From: Virgisporangium aurantiacum
GTDB taxonomy: Bacteria > Actinomycetota > Actinomycetes > Mycobacteriales > Micromonosporaceae
Direction: 5' to 3'
NCBI RefSeq assembly: GCF_016863635.1
Contig: NZ_BOPG01000023.1
Location: 1 to 64,000, forward strand
Length of the DNA: 64,000 nt
The position numbers and the translations under genes were made by a program. This document shows positions 31,522-39,283 of this stretch, piece by piece (positions within the stretch are counted from its first letter, which is position 1; each line of letters starts with the position of its first letter). The notes under the pieces were generated by a model, which was not told where the DNA came from, made no database searches, and worked only from the letters and a program-made list of their open reading frames with translations.

Positions 31522-33044
31522 GAGACTCCACTGTGGAGGGTGTCCCCCCGTACACCCTCCACAGTGGTCACCTCGATTGGCGCTTGTTTCTTGGGACGCA
31601 GCACCGTGACCGCGACGACCGCGGCCGCCACGCCACCGACCACACCGACGATCGACGTGGCGGCGATCGCGTCGACGAAGGCGTCCTTCGCCTGCTGCGC
31701 GAGGGTCGCGTCACCGTCGAGGGCGGCGATCCCCAGCGCGTCACCGATCGAGTTCCGCGCCGACTCCCCGGCGTCGGCCGGCATCGCCGACCGGTAGACC
31801 GCGGTGAGCACGCTGCCGAGCACGGCCACGCTGAGCGCGGCGCCCACCTGCTGCACCGTGTCGTTGACCGCGGAGCCCACGCCGGCCCGTTCCGGCGGCA
31901 GCGCCGCGAGCAGCGTCCCGTAGGCCGCGGGCCCGGCGGTGCCGCTGCCGGCGCCCATCACGACCAGCGCGACCGCCAGCTTCCAGTACCCGTCCGCCGG
32001 GCTCAGTGACGCGAGCACCGCGAACCCCGCGCCCATCAGCAGCAGGCCGGCGGCGACCGCGACGCGGGTGCCGAGCTTCCGGTCGACCACCACGCCGATG
32101 CCGTTGAACGCGACCACGGTGATCAGCATCGGGATGAACGCCAGGCCCGCCTTCATCGGCCCGTAGCCGAGGACGAACTGCAGGTACTGGGTGAGCGCCA
32201 GCATCACCCCGCCGGCCGAGAACGACAGCAGCACGATCGACAGGCTGGCGCCGCCGAAGTTGCGGTCCTTGAACAGCGACATCGGCAGCATCGGTTCGGC
32301 CACCCGCCGTTCCCACAGCGCGAACCCGGCCAGGAACACGACGGCCACCACGAACCCGCCGACGGTGTTCGTCGACGACCAGCCGTCCTTCGCGACCGAG
32401 ATGACGCCCCACACCAGCGCGGCCATGCCGACCGTCGACAGCAACGCGCCGACGAGGTCGGGACGGCTGGCCGGCCCCCGCGACTCCGGGATGATCGCCA
32501 GCGCGGCGACGATGCCCAGCACCGCGATCGGGATGTTGAGCAGGAACACCGAGCCCCACCAGAAGTGCTCCAGCAGCAGGCCACCCAGGGTCGGGCCGCC
32601 GAGCGCGCCGAGCATCAGCACCGAACTCCAGATGGCGATGGCCTTCTTGCGCTCGGAGTCGTCGAAGACGGTGGTGAGGATCGACAGCGTCCCCGGCATC
32701 AGGAACGCCGCGCCGACGCCCATCAGGCCGCGGACGGCGATCAGCTGCCCGGGCGTCTGGCAGACGGTCGCCAGGATCGACGCGCCGCCGAACATGACCA
32801 GACCGGTGACCAGGCCGCGGCGCCGGCCGTGCCGGTCGGAGAGGCTGCCCGCGGTGAGCAGCAGGCCGGCGAACACCAGGATGTAGGAGTCGATGATCCA
32901 CTGGATGTCGGCCTGGCTGGCGCCCAGGTCGCGGATCAGGGCCGGGATCGCGATGTTCAGCACCATGTTGTCGATGACCACCACGAGCAGGCTCAGGCAG
33001 AGCACCGCGAGGATCAGCCATCGCCGTGGGTGGGGTGTAGGCAT
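31518..33044 (-). CDS. DHA2-type (14-helix) MFS drug efflux transporter
   Basis: 508-residue MFS exporter of the EmrB/QacA (DHA2) type. WLILAVLCLSLLVVVIDNMV forms helix one with the DHA2-typical Asp in VVIDNMVLNIAIPAL; GSLSDRHGRRRGLVTGLVMF is the motif-A loop and MGVGAAFLMPGTLSILTTVF motif C. About 14 helices fit the length. GGAG eight bases before the ATG at 33044 supports this start over an ATG four codons upstream. It faces a TetR gene across three phased operator half-sites, the classic repressor/pump pair. The last 17 codons contain a perfect inverted repeat and end in TAG that overlaps the cellulase stop. Confidence 0.92.
   Translation of the reverse strand: MPTPHPRRWLILAVLCLSLLVVVIDNMVLNIAIPALIRDLGASQADIQWIIDSYILVFAGLLLTAGSLSDRHGRRRGLVTGLVMFGGASILATVCQTPGQLIAVRGLMGVGAAFLMPGTLSILTTVFDDSERKKAIAIWSSVLMLGALGGPTLGGLLLEHFWWGSVFLLNIPIAVLGIVAALAIIPESRGPASRPDLVGALLSTVGMAALVWGVISVAKDGWSSTNTVGGFVVAVVFLAGFALWERRVAEPMLPMSLFKDRNFGGASLSIVLLSFSAGGVMLALTQYLQFVLGYGPMKAGLAFIPMLITVVAFNGIGVVVDRKLGTRVAVAAGLLLMGAGFAVLASLSPADGYWKLAVALVVMGAGSGTAGPAAYGTLLAALPPERAGVGSAVNDTVQQVGAALSVAVLGSVLTAVYRSAMPADAGESARNSIGDALGIAALDGDATLAQQAKDAFVDAIAATSIVGVVGGVAAAVVAVTVLRPKKQAPIEVTTVEGVRGDTLHSGVS
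31528..31567. terminator. Bidirectional hairpin lying inside the MFS gene tail
   Basis: CCACTGTGGAGGGTGT (31528-31543) is perfectly complementary to 31552-31567 with an 8-nt loop. It starts six bases after the cellulase stop but is within the coding tail of the convergent MFS gene (residues near VTTVEGVRGDTLHSG), so the terminator doubles as coding sequence. Confidence 0.75.
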
Positions 33045-33060
33045 CGTCAGCTCCATCTTT

Positions 33061-33119
33061 CTCGAACACTGTGCGAGGGAACTCGAACACCGTACCATCG
33101 GTCTCGAACAGTGTGCGAG
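33061..33119. promoter_or_regulatory. Three 21-bp-phased TetR operator sites
   Basis: CTCGAACA begins at 33061, 33082 and 33103, exactly 21 bp (two helical turns) apart. The first (CTCGAACACTGTGCGAG) and third (CTCGAACAGTGTGCGAG) are 17-bp palindromes of form CTCG.ACA.TGT.CGAG; the middle one keeps only the left half. The array lies between the MFS start and the TetR -10 box. Confidence 0.8.
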
Positions 33120-33125
33120 TCCCGC

Positions 33126-33131
33126 TAGGAT
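33126..33131 (+). promoter_or_regulatory. TAGGAT -10 box fixing the TetR start
   Basis: TAGGAT ends six bases before the GTG at 33138, so that codon, not the in-frame GTG at 33132, is the likely first codon of a leaderless mRNA. The third operator copy covers its -35 region. Confidence 0.55.
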
Positions 33132-33137
33132 GTGACC

Positions 33138-33869
33138 GTGCCCGCAAATCCGTTCACCAACTCGGTCTGGCTCCGGCCACCCCGCGCGAAGAGCGGTCAG
33201 CAACCCACGCTGACCCGCGACCAGATCGTGCGCACCGCGATCGAGATCCTCGACACCGAGGGCGAGAGCGGGCTGAGCATGCGCAAGCTCGGCACCCGCC
33301 TGGGCGCCGGCGCCACCTCGCTGTACTGGTACGTGGCGCACAAGGACGAGCTCATGGAGCTCGCCGTCGACGAGGTGTTCGGCGAGGTCTACGTCCCCGA
33401 GGTGGGCGACACCAGCTGGCGGATCGGCGCGTCGGTGCTCGCCAACGGCATGCGCGACATGCTGGTGCGGCACCGGTGGGTGCTCGGGCAGCTCGGCAAC
33501 CGGCCGAACATGGGTCCGAACGCGATGCGCATGGGCGACCGCACCGTCGCCCTGCTGGTGGCGGCCGGCTTCACCGGCGTCGAGGTCAGCCACGCCAGCT
33601 CGCTGCTGATGTCACACGCGATCGGCGCCGCCACGTCGGTCGCGGCGGCCACCAACATCGTCCGCGACTCCGGCCACACCTTGAGCGAGATGTTCGAGGA
33701 GATCCGCCCGCACGTCGACCAGCTCGCCGAGGAGCACCCCGACTACGGCAAGTGGTGGCGCGAGACGGCGTCGCAACTGGTCCCCGAGCGCATGTTCGAC
33801 GAGGGCTTCGCGTTCGGCCTGGAGCGCATCCTCGACGGCCTAGACCTCTGGCTCAAGAGCCGCCCGTAG
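33138..33869 (+). CDS. TetR-family repressor of the adjacent DHA2 pump
   Basis: 243-residue TetR-type regulator with C-terminal TetR_C_1 ligand domain. An N-terminal arm (PFTNSVWLRPPRAKSGQQP) precedes the DNA-binding domain LTRDQIVRTAIEILDTEGES followed by GLSMRKLGTRLGAGATSLYW and YVAHKDELMELAVDEVF. The ligand domain includes HRWVLGQLGNRPNMGPNAMR and a final FAFGLERILDGLDLWLKSRP. It is divergent from the 14-helix efflux gene with three operator half-sites between them, so it most likely represses both and is released by a pump substrate. Its 3' end overlaps the convergent second MFS gene by 17 bp. Confidence 0.92.
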   Translation: MPANPFTNSVWLRPPRAKSGQQPTLTRDQIVRTAIEILDTEGESGLSMRKLGTRLGAGATSLYWYVAHKDELMELAVDEVFGEVYVPEVGDTSWRIGASVLANGMRDMLVRHRWVLGQLGNRPNMGPNAMRMGDRTVALLVAAGFTGVEVSHASSLLMSHAIGAATSVAAATNIVRDSGHTLSEMFEEIRPHVDQLAEEHPDYGKWWRETASQLVPERMFDEGFAFGLERILDGLDLWLKSRP

Positions 33870-35121
33870 CGGTCGCGGCCACCGGCTCGGATTCCTCGTC
33901 GGCGTGGGCGATGTGGCGCATCTCGCGCCACAGCAGCAGCACGAACACCGCCGACCCGCCGAAGCCGAACCAGAACGGCGCGGTGACGCCCCACTGCGCC
34001 GCGAGCACGCCGCCGATCACCGAGCCGACCACCAGGCCGCCGTAGACGCAGATCCCGTTGACGCTGCCGACCCGGCCCTGCAGGTGCGACGGCACCGCCC
34101 GCTGCCGGATCGTGAGCGACGTCGTGCCCCAGATGAACGCGTGCGCGCCGAACAGGAAGAAGATCACCCCGGCCACGATCGGCGACCTGGTGAGCGCCAG
34201 CCCCAGGTGGGTGAGCGTCTCCAGGATCAGGCCGATGCGCATCACGTTGCCGAGGCTGACCCGCCGGGTGATCCAGCCGTAGAGGGCGGTGCCGAGCAGC
34301 CCGCCGGCGGCCGACACGGTGGACATCACGCCGTAGCCCACGGAGCCCAGGCCCAGCCGCTGCGAGGCGTACAGCACCAGCACCGACCAGGCGGCGCCGA
34401 ACGTGAAGTTGAAGATCAGAATCGTGAGGGCAAGGGTGCGGACGGCGGGATGCCGCGCGGTCCACTTGACCCCCTCGATCACGTCGCGGATGACGCTGCC
34501 GCGCTCGTCCGAAAGGGGTTTTTCCCGGACCGGGAGCGTGACCCGCGCGACCAGCACGACCCCCGCGGCGACCAGGACGGCCTGGGCGACGAACGGCCAC
34601 GCCCGGCCGGCCGCGAACAGCGCGGCGCCGATCGGCGGGCCGGCAAGCTGGTTCATGGTGATGAGGCCGGTCTGGATGCGCGCGTTGGCGACGGAGAGGT
34701 CGTCGCGGTGGACCAGCGTCGGGGTGAGCGTCTGGGCGGAGTTGTCGGCGAAGACCTCGGCCGTGGCCAGCAGGCCGATCGCGGCCAGGGCGATGCCGAC
34801 CGAGATGGTGCCGGTGGCCATCGTGGCGACGAGGCCGGCCAGGATCACCGCCCGGCTGCCGTCGGCGATCATGACCAGCATGCGCCGGTCGAGGCGGTCG
34901 GTGAGGGCGCCCGCGTACAGGCCGAAGACCAGCGGCGGGGCCCAGCCCAGCAGCGCCGCCATCGAGACGAGGAACGGATCGCCGGTGAGCGAGGCGACGA
35001 GCAGCGGGCCGGCCGCCATCGCGATGCCGTCGCCGAGGTTGGTGGTCCAGGAGGACGCGAGCAGCCAGCGGAACGGTTTCCCGAGGCGGGTCGGGAACAC
35101 GGTCTCGCTGAGTCTGCTCAC
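33853..35121 (-). CDS. MFS transporter (EntS-like, MFS_3)
   Basis: 422-residue 12-helix MFS protein. It starts with PFRWLLASSWTTNLGDGIAM, an EntS/MFS_3-type first helix, with LYAGALTDRLDRRMLVMIAD as the loop 2-3 motif, FADNSAQTLTPTLVHRDDLS in the middle of the N-half, and LQGRVGSVNGICVYGG near helix 10-11. Such proteins export siderophores, macrolides or other small molecules; the substrate here is unknown. No recognisable ribosome site precedes the ATG. It converges on the TetR gene (17-bp overlap) and is divergent from the small membrane protein gene at 35227, with 105 bp between them. Confidence 0.88.
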   Translation of the reverse strand: MSRLSETVFPTRLGKPFRWLLASSWTTNLGDGIAMAAGPLLVASLTGDPFLVSMAALLGWAPPLVFGLYAGALTDRLDRRMLVMIADGSRAVILAGLVATMATGTISVGIALAAIGLLATAEVFADNSAQTLTPTLVHRDDLSVANARIQTGLITMNQLAGPPIGAALFAAGRAWPFVAQAVLVAAGVVLVARVTLPVREKPLSDERGSVIRDVIEGVKWTARHPAVRTLALTILIFNFTFGAAWSVLVLYASQRLGLGSVGYGVMSTVSAAGGLLGTALYGWITRRVSLGNVMRIGLILETLTHLGLALTRSPIVAGVIFFLFGAHAFIWGTTSLTIRQRAVPSHLQGRVGSVNGICVYGGLVVGSVIGGVLAAQWGVTAPFWFGFGGSAVFVLLLWREMRHIAHADEESEPVAATATGGS

Positions 35122-35210
35122 AAAGCACGGACCCTATGACGGCCCGGATGGCGGCGACAGGGGTTTTCGCGGTCGGCGTGATTCTGCGCACTTGCGCCAA
35201 CAGGTTTGAG

Positions 35211-35228
35211 ATGCAAACCTATTTGCAT
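35211..35228. promoter_or_regulatory. ATGCAAA/TTTGCAT operator overlapping a start codon
   Basis: ATGCAAA (35211-35217) and TTTGCAT (35222-35228) form a perfect inverted repeat with 4-bp spacer; its last two bases are the AT of the ATG at 35227. The AT-rich palindrome stands out in the GC-rich background and is a likely site for the winged-helix regulator encoded second in the operon. Confidence 0.65.
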
Positions 35229-35919
35229 GACTTCTAACGCGGTTCCGGCCGGCGACGACCCGCGCCGGCTGCTGGCCGATGCACGGCTTCTCGCGCGCCG
35301 GGTCCGGCTGGCCCAGCGGGTGACGTGGTTGCCGCTACTGGTACTGGGCCTCGTGACGCTCGGGGCGATCCCCGTCTCCCTGCTCGGCACGGTGCACACC
35401 AGCGACTGCCGGCCGGTCGACGACGGCCAGTTGTGCAAGGCGACCTTCCCGGCCGGAGAGATCTACTGGCTGGGGATCGGGTTGGTGGCGTACGTGGTGA
35501 TCGCCGCCGGGTACCTGCGGGTGGCGCGGGCCAGAGGAGTGGACGCCCGGGTGCTGCCGTTCGTGATCACCGGTGTCGCGGTGGCGCCGGTGGTGTTCGC
35601 CCTCGCCGCGGCCGGTGCCGCGGACTGGATCCTCCCCGAACCGGAGGCCCTCCACCCGACCGGCCTCGACCTGTTCCTGTTCCGGCTGCTCGCACCGGCC
35701 ACCGGGATGGGGCTCGCCCTGCTGGTGCTGGCCTGGCTGGAACGGCACGTCGCGCTGCTGCTGTTCACCGTCGGGTACCTGGCGGTGGTGCTCGTGCCGG
35801 TCGACTTCGGCTGGGCGGCACGCAGCCAGTGGCAGTTCGTGCCGATGCTGGTGATCGGCGGCGGCGTGCTGCTGCTGGGCAGCGCCGGCTTCGCGCTGGC
35901 CCACCGGCGGCGTCGATGA
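35227..35919 (+). CDS. Multi-pass membrane protein co-transcribed with a winged-helix regulator
   Basis: 230-residue membrane protein without a named family. After a cytoplasmic N-terminus (DDPRRLLADARLLARRVRLA) it has about six hydrophobic helices: WLPLLVLGLVTLGAIPVSLL, an extracytoplasmic loop with two cysteines (SDCRPVDDGQLCKATF), IYWLGIGLVAYVVIAAGYLR, VITGVAVAPVVFALAAAGAA, APATGMGLALLVLAWLERHV, ALLLFTVGYLAVVLVPVDFG and the last FVPMLVIGGGVLLLGSAGFA. The start is set by the position of the AT-rich operator; a TTG seven codons upstream is possible. Its stop overlaps the regulator's ATG (ATGA), so the two are coupled. It may be controlled by, or may signal to, the regulator. Confidence 0.7.
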   Translation: MTSNAVPAGDDPRRLLADARLLARRVRLAQRVTWLPLLVLGLVTLGAIPVSLLGTVHTSDCRPVDDGQLCKATFPAGEIYWLGIGLVAYVVIAAGYLRVARARGVDARVLPFVITGVAVAPVVFALAAAGAADWILPEPEALHPTGLDLFLFRLLAPATGMGLALLVLAWLERHVALLLFTVGYLAVVLVPVDFGWAARSQWQFVPMLVIGGGVLLLGSAGFALAHRRRR

Positions 35920-36248
35920 CCGGCCCGGTCGACGCCCATCCCGTCACCGGCCTCGACGACGTGGTGCACCAACGGGTGCGGCTCGGCATCCTCACCATCG
36001 CGCACGAGGCCCGCCGGGTGGAGTTCGGCTTCCTGCGTACCCAGTTGGAGCTCACGGCCGGCAACCTCTCCCAGCACCTCGGCGTGCTGGAGACGGCCGG
36101 GCTGGTCGACGTCGAGAAGGGCTACGCCGGCAAGCGCGGCCGCACGTGGATCACCCTCACGGCAGCGGGGAATGCCGCGCTGGCCGCGGAGATCGCACGG
36201 CTCAAGCAACTCATCGCCCGCGTCGAGACAACGACGGAGGCCCCCTGA
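35916..36248 (+). CDS. Small winged-helix (MarR/ArsR-like) regulator
   Basis: 110-residue DNA-binding protein of the HTH_34 group. VHQRVRLGILTIAHEARRVE leads into the helix-turn-helix LRTQLELTAGNLSQHLGVLE, then the wing KGYAGKRGRTWITLTAAGNA and a C-terminal dimerisation helix (LAAEIARLKQLIARVETTTE). Members of this group often sit next to one membrane protein gene and act as autoregulators. The ATG is nested in the upstream stop (ATGA). The ATGCAAA/TTTGCAT palindrome at the operon start is its probable target. Confidence 0.85.
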   Translation: MTGPVDAHPVTGLDDVVHQRVRLGILTIAHEARRVEFGFLRTQLELTAGNLSQHLGVLETAGLVDVEKGYAGKRGRTWITLTAAGNAALAAEIARLKQLIARVETTTEAP

Positions 36249-36497
36249 CTGGAGGCCCCGACCACTTCATGGGACCAACCCCAACAGTTTGAGTTGATCT
36301 TCTGACCGGGCACTGAGGCACCTCATCAATGCGGGGAGACGTGCCTGAGCGCCCGGTCCAGAGATCAACTAAGAACCTGGGTCCGAGCGACAGAAAGCCG
36401 AAACTCGGGCGACAGCAAGAGACCTAGGTCCGCAAAGGGGGGGTCGGGTATTCAACCTTATGAGTGGGGTCAGGGGGTTTGGGCGTAGCCTGCCTGC
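36249..36497. other. 249-bp intergenic region with a long imperfect stem and short repeats
   Basis: GTTGATCTTCTGACCGGGC (36293-36311) is largely complementary to GCCCGGTCCAGAGATCAAC (36351-36369), and the enclosed part can pair again through TGAGGCAC and GTGCCTGA. Downstream, ACCTGGGTCC and ACCTAGGTCC, and two GCGACAG copies, occur within 60 bp. No open frame with coding character is present. The structure may be a terminator, a small RNA or a mobile relic. A TAGCCT -10 box (36486-36491) for the next gene ends the region. Confidence 0.5.
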
Positions 36498-39248
36498 GTG
36501 GAGTTCCGGATTCTGGGGCCGGTGCAGGTGTGGCGTGACGGCTCCCCGATCTCCCTAGGTGGGCCCCGGCATCGGCGGTTGCTCGCCGTCCTCCTGGTGC
36601 ACGCGGACGCGGTGGTTCCGGGCGACGTGCTGATCGACGCGCTGTGGCCGGCCGGTGCGCCGCGGCGGGCGCGGGACGTGCTGCATGTGCGGGTCAGTGA
36701 GTTGCGGGCGGCGTTGCGGGTCGACAACGACGAGCGGGATGCGGGGCTCGCGCATCGCGAGGGTGGGTACCGGCTGCGGGTGAACGCGGACGAGCTTGAC
36801 GCGCGGGTGTTCGAGCGGCTTGCGGCGGCGGGTGGTCGGGCGTTGGCGGCCGGGGAGGTGGAGCGGGCGCGGGGTCTGCTCGGGGAGGCGTTGGCCGTGT
36901 ACCGGGGGCCGGCGTTGGCGGAGTTCGCCGACGAGGCGTTCGCCCGGCCGACGGCCACGCGGCTCGACGCGGTGCGGCTGCAGGCGTTGGAGCACCGGGT
37001 GGCGGCCGATCTCGACAGCGGGCGGCACGATCTGGTGCTGCCGGAACTGGCGACGCTCACCGCTGAATACCCGTTGCGGGAACGGTTCCGGGCGCAGCTG
37101 ATGCTCGCGTTGTACCGGGCCGGGCGGCAGAGTGAGGCGCTCGCGGCCTACCGGGAGGTGGCGCGGTTGCTGCGGGTGGAGCTGGGCATCGAACCCGGGG
37201 CGGAACTTCGCGAACTCGAAGCCGCGGTGCTGCGGCAGGACCCCGCACTCGGAGCAGGTGCTCATGGCGTATCCGAAAAAACCACCGATCAGGGTGACGG
37301 AAACCTGCCGGCCGGGCTGACGGGGTTTGTCGGGCGCGGCCGCGACCTGGCCGGGGTCGCCGAGCGGCTGCGCGCCGGGCGGCTGGTGACGTTGACCGGC
37401 GTCGGTGGGGTCGGTAAGAGCCGGCTCGCGGTGGAGGCCGCGGCGGTTGCGGGTGGGGCGTGGCTGGTGGATCTGGCCGCGCTGACGCAGCCCGGCCTGG
37501 TGGTGCTGACGATCGCCGCGACGCTCGGCGTGCGCGAGCATCCGCGGCGGCCGACGCTCGACGTGCTCGCCGCGCGGCTCGACCGGGCACCGGCCCTGCT
37601 GGTGCTGGACAACTGCGACCACCTGGTGGCCGAGGTCGCGGGCGCCACCGACGCGCTGCTGAAGGCGTGCCCGCCGCTGCGGATCATCGCCACCAGCCGG
37701 GAACGGCTCGGGGTGACCGGTGAGCAGCTGTGGCCGGTGGCCGGGCTGGAACCCGCCGACGCGCGGCGGCTGCTCACCGATCGGGTGACGGCGGGACGGC
37801 CGCGGTTCCGGCCGACGGCGGCGCTGGACGGGATCTGCCGGCGCCTCGACGGGTTGCCGCTGGCGTTGGAGCTCGCGGCGGCGAGCATCCAGGTGCTCGG
37901 CGTCGAGGAGGTGGCGCGCGGGTTGTCGGACCGGTTCCGGCTGCTGACCCGCGGCAGCCGCACCGCGCTCCCCCGGCACCGGACGTTGCGGGCGATCGTC
38001 GACTGGAGCTACGAACGGCTCTCGCCGGCGGACCGGCGGTTGTTCGAGCGGCTGTCGGTGTTCGTGGGTGGGTTCACGCTGTCTTCTGCGGAGGCCGTTG
38101 CGGGCGAGGGGGTCGTGGGCCTCGTCGACAAGTCCATGGTGACCTTCGACGGGTCGCGGTACCGGATGCTGGAGACGTTGCGGGCGTACGGATCCGAGCG
38201 GCTCGACGAGTCGGGGCTGCGCGACGAGACCCGCGACCGGCACGCGGCCACGGTGCTGGCGTTGGTGAAGGCGGCCCGGGCGGCGTGGCAGAGCGACGGG
38301 CAGACGGTGTGGCTGCGCCGGCTGGAGGAGGAGAACGGCAACCTGCGGGCGGCGCTGCACTGGTGCCTGGCGACCGGCGACGCGGCGACGGCGTTGCGGT
38401 TGGCCGGATCGCTGTATCCGTTGTGGGACCGGCACGGCCGCTACCGCGAGGGCCGCCGGTGGCTGTCCGCGGCGCTGGCGTTGGACAAGCCCGTTCCGCC
38501 GATCGTGCGGGCGCGGGCGTTGGACAGCGCAGCCGGACTCGCCGTGCTGCAAGGGGATCTGGCCGCCGCCGGCCGCGCCGCCGACGAGGCGGCCGAGCTG
38601 AGCCGGCAGGCGGGCGACGGCGCCGGGGTGGCGCGGGCGTTGACGACGCTCGGGCTGGCGGCGATCTACGGCGGCGACTATCCGCGGGCGGCGTCGGTGC
38701 TGCAACGGGCGCTCGGGTACGCGCGGGAGTCGGGTGCGGTGTGGCCGGAGGCGTTCGCGTTGCTGTATCTCGCGTCGGTGGCGGCGGCCCGGAACGACGA
38801 CGAATTGGCTCTGGCGCTGGCGGACGAGTGCGCGCCGGTGATGCGGGCGATGGGTGACCCGGAGGCGCTGGCGGCGCTGGACATGCTGCGGGGGACGCTC
38901 GCCTGGCGGGCCGGCGATTCCAGCGCTGCCGCCTACCTGCGGGCGTCGTTGCGCGGGTACGGGCAACTCGGGCACGTGTGGGGGTTGTCGCTCGGCCTGT
39001 ACCTCGCGGCCGAACTGGCGGCCGGCCGGGGCGGGCACGACCGGGCGGTGTCGTTGCTGGCGACGTCGGCGGCGTTGCGGGACGCGATCGGCGTGGTGGT
39101 GCTGCCGTTCGTGGGCGCGTGGATCGACGAGCTGCTCGCACGTTCCCGGGCCATTCTGGACCCGGCGGCGTTCGACGCGGCGTGGGCGGCCGGGCTGTCC
39201 CGCCGCCCCGAAGCGGCCCTTGAGCTGGCGCTGGAAGAGGCCGGATAA
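36498..39248 (+). CDS. AfsR/BTAD-type transcriptional regulator with ATPase and TPR domains
   Basis: 916-residue regulator. An OmpR-like winged helix (MEFRILGPVQVWRDGSPISL to GGYRLRVNADELD, residues 1-95) is joined to a bacterial transcriptional activator domain (about 100-245, ending LLRVELGIEPGAELRELE). A STAND NTPase follows with P-loop GVGGVGKS (about 299-306), Walker B ALLVLDNCDHL and a GLPLALELAAAS motif, then TPR-like helices from about 600 to the end (AAGRAADEAAELSRQAGDGA). Such proteins activate secondary-metabolism or stress genes after ATP-dependent assembly. TAGCCT six bases before the GTG implies a leaderless mRNA. The flavin monooxygenase gene follows after 35 bp. Confidence 0.93.
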   Translation: MEFRILGPVQVWRDGSPISLGGPRHRRLLAVLLVHADAVVPGDVLIDALWPAGAPRRARDVLHVRVSELRAALRVDNDERDAGLAHREGGYRLRVNADELDARVFERLAAAGGRALAAGEVERARGLLGEALAVYRGPALAEFADEAFARPTATRLDAVRLQALEHRVAADLDSGRHDLVLPELATLTAEYPLRERFRAQLMLALYRAGRQSEALAAYREVARLLRVELGIEPGAELRELEAAVLRQDPALGAGAHGVSEKTTDQGDGNLPAGLTGFVGRGRDLAGVAERLRAGRLVTLTGVGGVGKSRLAVEAAAVAGGAWLVDLAALTQPGLVVLTIAATLGVREHPRRPTLDVLAARLDRAPALLVLDNCDHLVAEVAGATDALLKACPPLRIIATSRERLGVTGEQLWPVAGLEPADARRLLTDRVTAGRPRFRPTAALDGICRRLDGLPLALELAAASIQVLGVEEVARGLSDRFRLLTRGSRTALPRHRTLRAIVDWSYERLSPADRRLFERLSVFVGGFTLSSAEAVAGEGVVGLVDKSMVTFDGSRYRMLETLRAYGSERLDESGLRDETRDRHAATVLALVKAARAAWQSDGQTVWLRRLEEENGNLRAALHWCLATGDAATALRLAGSLYPLWDRHGRYREGRRWLSAALALDKPVPPIVRARALDSAAGLAVLQGDLAAAGRAADEAAELSRQAGDGAGVARALTTLGLAAIYGGDYPRAASVLQRALGYARESGAVWPEAFALLYLASVAAARNDDELALALADECAPVMRAMGDPEALAALDMLRGTLAWRAGDSSAAAYLRASLRGYGQLGHVWGLSLGLYLAAELAAGRGGHDRAVSLLATSAALRDAIGVVVLPFVGAWIDELLARSRAILDPAAFDAAWAAGLSRRPEAALELALEEAG

Positions 39249-39283
39249 GAATTCCGGAAGGGTGGCTGCCTAGCGTCGGTGCC

